A stretch of DNA of 31,924 nucleotides, taken from an uncultured Flavobacteriia bacterium (GTDB lineage Bacteria; Bacteroidota; Bacteroidia; Flavobacteriales_D; Crocinitomicaceae). The DNA is taken from positions 1 through 31,924 of the forward strand of contig CAIYQV010000385.1 in NCBI GenBank assembly GCA_903928365.1, written 5' to 3'. Shown here piece after piece: positions 1 through 6,792 of this stretch. The position numbers were made by a program, and so were the translations under genes. Numbering within the stretch: the stretch's first letter is position 1; each line of letters begins with the position of its first letter. Below the pieces are notes generated by a model. It searched no databases. It worked only from the letters and a program-made list of their open reading frames with translations, and was not told where the DNA came from.

Positions 1-1
1 C

Positions 2-1273
2 GATGAAGCATGGATAGGTGGCCCAGGGATTTCCAGTTGGAATACCGAAGAAGGTACGCTGGGGTGGCTTCACGATGACCAGACCATTTATTTTCAATCA
101 GAAAAGACAGGGTACTCTCATCTTTACCTGCACAACACATCACCTCTCATCAAAACTATCCAGCGAACATTTCCAATAACTGAAGGAAAATGGGAAGTTC
201 ACGGCGTGGTGCTCTCAAAAGACGGAAAATACTTCTATCTCAACACAAATCGCTCCCATCCTGGGAACCGCGATTTTTTAAAACTGGAAATCACAACCAA
301 AAAGATAAGCCCTGTTTTAACCTCAGCCGGATACCATGATGTTTCCATGTCTCCCGATGAAAAAACGCTGGCCGTCAGATATTCTTATAAAAACGCCCCA
401 TGGGAGCTTTACACCGCGTTGAATGCAATTAACACCAAAAAGAATAGATTGACCTTTTCTACTTCACAGGAATTCAATAGTTATTTATGGCGAGAGCCAC
501 AAGTGATCACCTACAAAGGATCAGACAGCACAGATGTTTATGCGCGACTTTATGAACCTGAAAAAACAGTTAAGAATAAATCAGCAGTTATTTTTGTTCA
601 CGGAGCAGGATACCTTCAGAATGCCCACAATTACTGGAGCAATTACTATCGGGAATATATGTTTCACAATCTTTTGGTCGATAATGGATTTACAGTTCTT
701 GATATTGATTACAGAGCAAGTGAGGGATATGGCCGAGATTACCGCACTGCCATCTATCGCTATATGGGAGGTCGTGATCTTCAGGATCATCTGGATGGCA
801 AAGATTATCTTGTAAAATCATTGTCTATTGATTCTAATCGAGTTGGTATTTATGGTGGATCTTACGGTGGATTCATAACCCTCATGGGAATGCTCAGTAC
901 CCCGGGGGAATTTCCATGCGGTGCCGCATTGCGATCCGTCACTGACTGGGCACATTACAATCATGAGTATACGAGTAACATTCTGAATTATCCAGAAACA
1001 GATCCGGAAGCTTACAGAAAGAGTTCTCCCATCTATTTTGCAGAAAACTTACAAGGAAAATTGCTCATGCTACACGGAATGGTAGATGACAATGTACAGT
1101 TTCAAGATGTCGTACGACTAAGTCAACGGTTTATTGAATTACACAAAGAAAACTGGGAGTTAGCGGTGTTTCCTGTAGAGGCCCATGGATTTAAGGAAAG
1201 TTACTCGTGGTATGACGAATACCGCAGGATCTACGAACTTTTTTATGAAGAATTGGTTTTAAAGAAGAAATGA
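2..1273 (+). CDS. S9 family prolyl oligopeptidase / dipeptidyl peptidase IV-like, 5' end cut by the window
   Basis: The reading frame is open from the first bases, so about 423 C-terminal residues are present and the start lies outside. The N-terminal part (for example the GWLHDDQTIYFQSEKTGYSH stretch near base 70) is the end of a DPP4-type beta-propeller. The C-terminal half is an alpha/beta hydrolase. The nucleophile serine sits in GGSYGGF (Ser codon at 860), the acid is the first Asp of VDDN (codon at 1085) and the base is the His of EAHGF (codon at 1184), so the triad is complete. By family knowledge it removes dipeptides or cleaves near proline in the periplasm or outside the cell. Its last four bases overlap the start of the next gene (ATGA), suggesting co-translation. 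An ATG at 206 is internal and is not the real start. Confidence 0.93.
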   Translation, partial: DEAWIGGPGISSWNTEEGTLGWLHDDQTIYFQSEKTGYSHLYLHNTSPLIKTIQRTFPITEGKWEVHGVVLSKDGKYFYLNTNRSHPGNRDFLKLEITTKKISPVLTSAGYHDVSMSPDEKTLAVRYSYKNAPWELYTALNAINTKKNRLTFSTSQEFNSYLWREPQVITYKGSDSTDVYARLYEPEKTVKNKSAVIFVHGAGYLQNAHNYWSNYYREYMFHNLLVDNGFTVLDIDYRASEGYGRDYRTAIYRYMGGRDLQDHLDGKDYLVKSLSIDSNRVGIYGGSYGGFITLMGMLSTPGEFPCGAALRSVTDWAHYNHEYTSNILNYPETDPEAYRKSSPIYFAENLQGKLLMLHGMVDDNVQFQDVVRLSQRFIELHKENWELAVFPVEAHGFKESYSWYDEYRRIYELFYEELVLKKK

Positions 1274-1713
1274 TCGAACTCAAAGAATTACAGACCAAAC
1301 AAGAGATGCTTGACCAACTGGAAGTCATGCAGGAGCTCTATCCTTCGTTAACTTTCGAAATGTATGAGAAGGACCTGGATGAGATGCTTCAAAACAATCA
1401 TTACGGTCAACTTGCTGCATTTGACAATGGAAAATGCGTCGGCATTGCAGGATACTGGATAGGAACCAAATTATGGTGCGGTCGTTATCTGGAGATCGAT
1501 AATTTAGTCGTAAGCGAAAAGATACGTTCCAAAGGCGTTGGAAAGGCTTTCTTTGATTATCTATCCCTAAAGGCGCAGGAATATAACTGTAACATGATGT
1601 CACTGGATTCATACACGTACAACTTCAAGGCGCACAAATTCTTTTATAATGAAGGTTATGCCCCACGTGGATTCCATTTCATACGTTTTATAAACGAAAA
1701 GAACATACGCTGA
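1270..1713 (+). CDS. GNAT family N-acetyltransferase
   Basis: 147 residues, the usual length for a single GNAT domain. Strand beta4 (YLEIDNLVVSE) is followed by the acetyl-CoA pyrophosphate loop, here RSKGVGKAFF (family pattern R/QxxGxG/A), and by the C-terminal YNFKAHKFFYNEGYAPRGFHF segment typical of GNATs. It should transfer an acetyl group from acetyl-CoA to an amine; the substrate cannot be read from the sequence. The start overlaps the stop of the S9 peptidase gene as ATGA, so the two are probably translated together. Whether the enzyme acts on peptides or amino acids released by that peptidase is only a guess from position. Confidence 0.9.
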   Translation: MIELKELQTKQEMLDQLEVMQELYPSLTFEMYEKDLDEMLQNNHYGQLAAFDNGKCVGIAGYWIGTKLWCGRYLEIDNLVVSEKIRSKGVGKAFFDYLSLKAQEYNCNMMSLDSYTYNFKAHKFFYNEGYAPRGFHFIRFINEKNIR

Positions 1714-1735
1714 CTTTAAATCTTATTTTTAAGCC

Positions 1736-3718
1736 ATGAAAACCATCTTAACCCAGATTATTCTCCTCGAAAGTTTACTCATCAGTCAGTTTGTGACTGC
1801 GCAGAATGAGAACAGCACGCATTGCTACAAGAAAGATGCCTTCAAAAATCACCAACTGAAGAGCAATACACTCTCTGTAAGTCAAATTGCTGAATCAGAA
1901 CGATACAATGTACATTACTATTTTCTTGACGTAAATATGGACAACCTATCCACAGACATTGCAGGAACGGTTGAAATACATGCGATAGCCAAAGAGAATC
2001 TTGATTCAGCTTTATTCGAACTTTTTCAAACATTTACTGTAACTGAAATCAGAGTGAATGGCAATCCAGTGCTATATAATCGTAATCTATCAGCAATAAA
2101 AGCTCCGGTGAATGCGACGACTGGTCAATCTTTTGTTATTGCTATTGATTATAACGGAACTCCCCCAACTGCAGCTACGAATCCATTAGGCGGTTCGGGT
2201 ATGACCAATCAAAGTTCTCCTTCCTGGGGAAATCAAGTTACATGGTCTCTATCTCAACCTTTTTCAGCGTATGAATGGTGGCCTTGCAAACAATCACTTG
2301 CAGACAAAGCAGATAGTTGTGATGTCTGGATCACTGTTCCTGCCAACTGCAAAGCGGGTTCAAATGGTCTTCTTGCGAATGTGACAGACCTCGGAAATGG
2401 CACAAACCGTTACGAATGGAAACACCGCCATGTCATTGATTATTATTTGATATCTGTCGCGGTAGCTGAATATGTTGAATATAACGTATATGCGAATCCT
2501 GCAGGTTCAGCGTCACCAGTATTAATTCAGAATTATATTTACAATAATCCCCAAACGCTTCCGAATTTCCAGGCGGATATTGACGAAACAGCTGCTTTTC
2601 TGGAGTTGTATGCCGATTTATATGGACCCTATCCTTTTGCAGATGAAAAGTACGGACACTGCATGGCACCTATCTCAGGTGGAATGGAACATCAAACGAT
2701 GACATCTCAGGGATTCTTTGAAAAAAGTCTGACATCACACGAACTTGCACATCAATGGTTTGGTGATCATGTGACCTGCGCTTCATGGGCAGATATTTGG
2801 GTAAACGAAGGGTTTGCTTCTTACAGCGAGCAACTCATGCTCGAAAACTTATATCCTGCTGAAGCCGCGCAAAACATGTTGGACATCCATGATAATGTGA
2901 TGACACAAGCGGGAGGAAGTGTATGGGTGCTTGATAGCTTGAACGAAAATCGGATTTTTAGCGGTCGACTTACCTATAATAAAGGTTCTGCAATCATACA
3001 TACCATGCGATTTGTATTGAACAACGACACTCAATTCTTCGGCGCATTGCAGAATTACCAACAGCAATTCAAAGACAGCGTAACCAAAGGACTCGATGTG
3101 AAAAATGTACTTGAAACAGCAAGTGGACTTGACATGAATAATTTGTTCAATGAATGGTATTTCGGCGAAGGATATCCAACCTACTCCACCAAATGGAACA
3201 GCGTTGGAAACACGTTACACCTTCAGATCAATCATACGGTGAGCATGCCTTCTGTTACTCCGTTGTTCACCAATCCGATCGAGATCAAATTCTCACGTCA
3301 GGGAATGGCAGATACCACGATTCGCTTTTCCATTTCCAGCAATAGCGAGAACATAGTCATTCCTTCCGTTGGAATAGTTACCGGTGTATCAGCCATTGAT
3401 CCGGACAACTGGATTATCAACGCAGTTGGCACAAACGTTCATGACGTGAACTTCCTTGCTGAAATCAATTCTTTGACAGCTTCAAACATTCTGTCACTCT
3501 ATCCAAATCCAGCATCAGATCTGGTAAATGTTTCTTTACCTGATATTGCTAAAGCAACGGTTTGGATCACAGATGTGAATGGCAAAAAACTTCGTTCGAC
3601 CACTTTGAATGGAGCAGGTGTGCTGCAAGTTACGGACCTCAGTAATGGTCAGTATATTGTTTTTATTAAAGATGAGCAGACCGGGATCGTTTACAAACAA
3701 ACCCTCATCATTGAGTAA
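1736..3718 (+). CDS. M1 family (gluzincin) aminopeptidase with T9SS C-terminal sorting domain
   Basis: 660 residues with an N-terminal signal peptide (hydrophobic residues 5-20, cleavage likely after the VTA before QNEN). The M1 exopeptidase motif appears as SGGMEHQTM. The zinc site is HELAH at residues 335-339 with the third ligand Glu358 in WVNEGF, exactly the HExxH-18-E spacing of the family. It lacks the long C-terminal helical domain of PepN. Instead the last ~75 residues (from LYPNPASDLVNVSLPD to TLIIE) are a type A T9SS sorting domain. The protein is therefore expected to be exported across the outer membrane and to trim N-terminal residues from peptides outside the cell. The gene's last 11 bases overlap the 3' end of the convergent dipeptidase gene. 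No clear terminator is visible at that junction. Confidence 0.95.
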   Translation: MKTILTQIILLESLLISQFVTAQNENSTHCYKKDAFKNHQLKSNTLSVSQIAESERYNVHYYFLDVNMDNLSTDIAGTVEIHAIAKENLDSALFELFQTFTVTEIRVNGNPVLYNRNLSAIKAPVNATTGQSFVIAIDYNGTPPTAATNPLGGSGMTNQSSPSWGNQVTWSLSQPFSAYEWWPCKQSLADKADSCDVWITVPANCKAGSNGLLANVTDLGNGTNRYEWKHRHVIDYYLISVAVAEYVEYNVYANPAGSASPVLIQNYIYNNPQTLPNFQADIDETAAFLELYADLYGPYPFADEKYGHCMAPISGGMEHQTMTSQGFFEKSLTSHELAHQWFGDHVTCASWADIWVNEGFASYSEQLMLENLYPAEAAQNMLDIHDNVMTQAGGSVWVLDSLNENRIFSGRLTYNKGSAIIHTMRFVLNNDTQFFGALQNYQQQFKDSVTKGLDVKNVLETASGLDMNNLFNEWYFGEGYPTYSTKWNSVGNTLHLQINHTVSMPSVTPLFTNPIEIKFSRQGMADTTIRFSISSNSENIVIPSVGIVTGVSAIDPDNWIINAVGTNVHDVNFLAEINSLTASNILSLYPNPASDLVNVSLPDIAKATVWITDVNGKKLRSTTLNGAGVLQVTDLSNGQYIVFIKDEQTGIVYKQTLIIE

Positions 3719-4490
3719 GCGGCTCTTTTTCAAGTAAAAGGTATTTGGACCGTGCCTCCCATCGGGGACAGGCATTGAAGTGCCACCACTCCGTTGGTAG
3801 ATTTCTGAATTTTTGTGAGCGCATCACTTTTCTCAAAAGCTGACGATGATTCCATTGCTCCTTGGTCAGTTCACCCGAGGCAAGAAATTGAGCCTCATGA
3901 GAAGGATACGCAATCAACCGTATATCATCAAAACCAGCGCCCATATCCAATGGTGTTCGGTCTGATCGACAGATCGTCAAATCTATTGCCGCACCATAAT
4001 TATGTAAACTCTTGTTCTTTGGATTGGAAACAAATTTCACCCTTTCTCTGGGCGGTATTGAATCAAGAGCTTCCCACATCTTTTTTTGAACTGCAACAGG
4101 TCTTACAGCATCGTAGATCAATAAATGTAAAGACGTATCTATCGATCGAAGGAACCTACTGCACTGAACCAATCTCACAGCTACATCCTTTTGTAAAAAG
4201 GGGCGATTAATCGATTGATACAAGCGTTGATGCATAAAATTATCTGAACTGAAATATTTGATATCAAACCATATGGAAGAATCCAGCTGAGTAACATCCG
4301 TCAAGCCGTACTTGGCCAATTCATCCGTCACGTTCTCTTTAGATCTGTTCCGCTTCACTTCATCAAGGACATTCTTTGACTCCACATCTGAAATGGATTT
4401 CTTAACACCAGCATTCGTCGTGCATGAAAACAGCACCAGACCACAAAGAATGAAACGAAGTACACATGGTAATTTTGAACGAACCGACAT
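3708..4490 (-). CDS. D-alanyl-D-alanine dipeptidase (VanX/DdpX, M15D) lipoprotein
   Basis: 260 residues. A lipobox (LVLFSC, Cys23) after a hydrophobic stretch marks an envelope lipoprotein. The catalytic domain starts near residue 60. Zinc ligands are visible as H163 and D170 in SLHNYGAAIDLTI and H237 in EWWHFN, with E234 as the catalytic base. R130 in YDAVRP corresponds to the substrate-binding arginine of VanX. All key residues are present. By family knowledge it hydrolyses D-Ala-D-Ala; outside vancomycin-resistant Gram-positives such enzymes are usually thought to recycle cell-wall dipeptide rather than confer resistance. No vanHA-like neighbours are present, so a housekeeping recycling role is more likely. 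The gene is divergent from the aminotransferase at 4538, with only 47 bp between starts. Confidence 0.9.
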   Translation of the reverse strand: MSVRSKLPCVLRFILCGLVLFSCTTNAGVKKSISDVESKNVLDEVKRNRSKENVTDELAKYGLTDVTQLDSSIWFDIKYFSSDNFMHQRLYQSINRPFLQKDVAVRLVQCSRFLRSIDTSLHLLIYDAVRPVAVQKKMWEALDSIPPRERVKFVSNPKNKSLHNYGAAIDLTICRSDRTPLDMGAGFDDIRLIAYPSHEAQFLASGELTKEQWNHRQLLRKVMRSQKFRNLPTEWWHFNACPRWEARSKYLLLEKEPLTQ

Positions 4491-4537
4491 TCCTTTCCAA
4501 CAATTGATTTAACTTTACTGCCTAAAATTTAACAGAT

Positions 4538-5737
4538 ATGCCAAAGATAGCACAGAAGGCCATTGATATGCCTGCCTCTCCGATCAGAAAGCTTGTTCCT
4601 TATGCCGAAAAAGCAAAAAAAGAAGGGAAGATCGTTTACCATTTGAACATCGGTCAACCGGACATTGAAACTCCGCAGGTTGCATTGGATGCGATCAAGA
4701 ACATGGATCGAAAGGTGATCGAGTATAGTCACTCCGCTGGATTTGAGAGCTACCGCAATGGATTGGCAGCCTATTATCAGAAAACCGGAATCAATGTCAA
4801 TGCTGAAGATATTCTCATTACTACTGGAGGTTCTGAGGCACTGATCTTTGGTTTCATGACCACCTGTAATCCGGGAGATGAAGTGATCATTCCTGAACCT
4901 TTCTATGCTAACTACAATGGATTTGCTGTAACTGCAGGAATTAATGTTGTACCTGTTACAGCACATATAGAAAATGGATTCGCTCTTCCGCCTGTGGAGG
5001 AGATTGAGAAAAAGATCACGTCTAAAACGAAAGCAATCGTCATCTGTAACCCAGGAAATCCAACAGGTTACCTCTATTCAAAAAGTGAATTGGAGCAATT
5101 ACGTGATATCGTCAAGAAACATGACCTGTTTCTATTTGCGGACGAAGTATACCGTGAGTTTTGCTACGATGGCGCCATTCCATTTTCAGTAATGAACCTG
5201 GAAGGAATTGAGAATAATGTCATCATGATCGATTCTGTATCTAAACGTTACTCCATGTGTGGAGCACGTATTGGAGCCATGATTACAAAAAACAAAGAGG
5301 TCATGGCTGCAGCTTTGAAATTTGGTCAGGCGCGACTTTCTCCTCCAACAGTTGATCAGATCGCATCAGAGGCAGCGTTAAATACACCTCAATCTTATTT
5401 TGATAATGTCGTTGCTGAGTACGTACAGCGTAGAAATATCATGGTAGATGGATTGAATACGATTCCTGGAGTTTATTGTCCTAAACCAAGCGGCGCATTC
5501 TATTGTGTGGCTAAATTTCCTGTGGATGACGCGGAGAAATTTTGCCAATGGTTGCTTGAAGAGTTTTCCTTTGAAGGTCAGACTGTCATGATGGCACCTG
5601 CAAATGGCTTCTACTCTACTAAAGGAGCTGGAAATGATGAAGCACGAATTGCTTACGTCTTAAATCAGGATGCATTGAAGAAAGCGGTTGTGTGTCTCAC
5701 TGAAGCTTTGAAAGTTTATCCCGGAAGGACGAATTAA
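4538..5737 (+). CDS. Class I/II PLP-dependent aminotransferase (aspartate aminotransferase type)
   Basis: 399 residues, full length for fold-type I aminotransferases. The PLP-binding features are in order: GGSEAL (98-102), NPGNPTG (171-177), the Asp of FADEVY (D202, pyridine nitrogen) with Y205, and the Schiff-base lysine K236 in SVSKRYSMCGARIGAM, whose arginine binds PLP phosphate. The overall pattern is closest to AspC-like class I enzymes that move the amino group between aspartate or other amino acids and 2-oxoglutarate. Exact specificity is not readable. It stands alone and is followed by a strong intrinsic terminator at 5760-5788, so it is probably monocistronic. Confidence 0.92.
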   Translation: MPKIAQKAIDMPASPIRKLVPYAEKAKKEGKIVYHLNIGQPDIETPQVALDAIKNMDRKVIEYSHSAGFESYRNGLAAYYQKTGINVNAEDILITTGGSEALIFGFMTTCNPGDEVIIPEPFYANYNGFAVTAGINVVPVTAHIENGFALPPVEEIEKKITSKTKAIVICNPGNPTGYLYSKSELEQLRDIVKKHDLFLFADEVYREFCYDGAIPFSVMNLEGIENNVIMIDSVSKRYSMCGARIGAMITKNKEVMAAALKFGQARLSPPTVDQIASEAALNTPQSYFDNVVAEYVQRRNIMVDGLNTIPGVYCPKPSGAFYCVAKFPVDDAEKFCQWLLEEFSFEGQTVMMAPANGFYSTKGAGNDEARIAYVLNQDALKKAVVCLTEALKVYPGRTN

Positions 5738-5759
5738 TACCTAAAATCATACAGAATAT

Positions 5760-5788
5760 AAAGGAAGGCCATTTGCCTTCCTTTTTTT
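5760..5788 (+). terminator. Rho-independent terminator after the aminotransferase gene
   Basis: A perfect stem AAGGAAGGC / GCCTTCCTT with a five-base loop (CATTT) is followed by a run of seven T on the + strand. It begins 23 bp after the aminotransferase stop codon. Confidence 0.9.
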
Positions 5789-5809
5789 GTGATTCAAATT
5801 GTAGCAAAC

Positions 5810-5837
5810 AAAAAAGGCGACCCATTGGATCGCCTTT
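5810..5837 (-). terminator. Rho-independent terminator for the minus-strand T9SS cargo gene
   Basis: Read on the - strand, the stem AAAGGCGA / TCGCCTTT with a nine-base loop is followed by six T. It starts 18 bp beyond the stop codon of the gene ending at 5855. With the hairpin at 5760-5788 it separates two convergent transcription units. Confidence 0.88.
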
Positions 5838-5854
5838 CATTTGAAGAATTCTAA

Positions 5855-6730
5855 TTACTTCACGTAAACTTTCTTGTTCACAGATCCTGATTCGAAACGT
5901 GCTTCAACGAAGTAAACACCTGTATTCAAACCTGTGTAAGAGATTTTAGCGTTGATATCGTTGATAAGAGCAGACTTAACTTCTTTACCAGCCATATCAG
6001 TGATCACCAATGAACCACCGATCAAATCCGGAGTTACATTGATCATTGCCTCATCCAAGGTAGTTTTGATCGTTACTTTGTTATCTACCGCGAAGTTCTC
6101 CAAACCAGCCATTTGACCAGCGTTGATTGTTCCGTTAGCAGTAGCATTGAAAGCGTAATCTTTGATCGTGATTGTTGTAGCGTCTGCAGCAACATCTACA
6201 CGAACCCATCCGTAATGCGTGTTTGCACCAGCAGTGAATTTCGTACCTACAAACTTATCTACTGTACCAAGGAAATTACCAGCAGTGAAGTTGAAAGAGT
6301 AAGAGAATGCAGGAATAGCAACTGGACCGTATCCTCCAAGCACTGAACCTGAAGAAGCAGCACCAAACTGAGCAGCAGCGCCGATAGCATCACCGTTGTT
6401 CAACGCAGTAACTGCGAATGAACTACTTGCTGAAGCACCAAGAACGTTAGCAGCAGCAACAAGCGCGAAATTCACATCGTATGTGTAGTCGATAACCTGA
6501 CCGCTTGATGTAAACGTTGCTGAACCAGCCTGATTCACAACTGCAAAAGATGCGTCAACAGTTGCATCTGTGTTGAAATCGATGTCAAATGGTGTATTCA
6601 CATCAACAACTGCATCCGGATTCACATCCGTGTAAACGATTTGAGAGTTCACAGAACCAGCAGCGATAACCGCTCCAGCAACAGCTGTGTACTTTCCAAG
6701 ATCTAATTTTTTAGTAGTTTTTTCTGCCAT
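5855..6730 (-). CDS. Secreted T9SS type A cargo protein of unknown function, probably highly expressed
   Basis: 291 residues. The N-terminus (lysine-rich residues 4-13, then an A/V/G hydrophobic segment ending SVNSQ) acts as a signal peptide. The mature protein begins with IVYTDVNPDAV and a VNTPFDIDFN segment resembling the acidic, possibly Ca-binding repeats that open many Bacteroidota surface proteins. The centre contains HYGWVRVDV followed by TTITIKDYAFN, a beta-strand pattern I associate with similar uncharacterised cargo. The last ~80 residues are a T9SS sorting domain ending GVYFVEARFES..VNKKVYVK. The coding sequence uses mostly GCT, GTT, GGT, AAC, TTC and ATC, a bias typical of abundant proteins. 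It has its own terminator and is 62 bp downstream of the phosphodiesterase gene. Function is not known. Confidence 0.85.
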   Translation of the reverse strand: MAEKTTKKLDLGKYTAVAGAVIAAGSVNSQIVYTDVNPDAVVDVNTPFDIDFNTDATVDASFAVVNQAGSATFTSSGQVIDYTYDVNFALVAAANVLGASASSSFAVTALNNGDAIGAAAQFGAASSGSVLGGYGPVAIPAFSYSFNFTAGNFLGTVDKFVGTKFTAGANTHYGWVRVDVAADATTITIKDYAFNATANGTINAGQMAGLENFAVDNKVTIKTTLDEAMINVTPDLIGGSLVITDMAGKEVKSALINDINAKISYTGLNTGVYFVEARFESGSVNKKVYVK

Positions 6731-6792
6731 AGTAAAATATTTTCCGCCAAGTTAAGAATTATTTCTGATCTGATAAAATTTAACACCTCATT

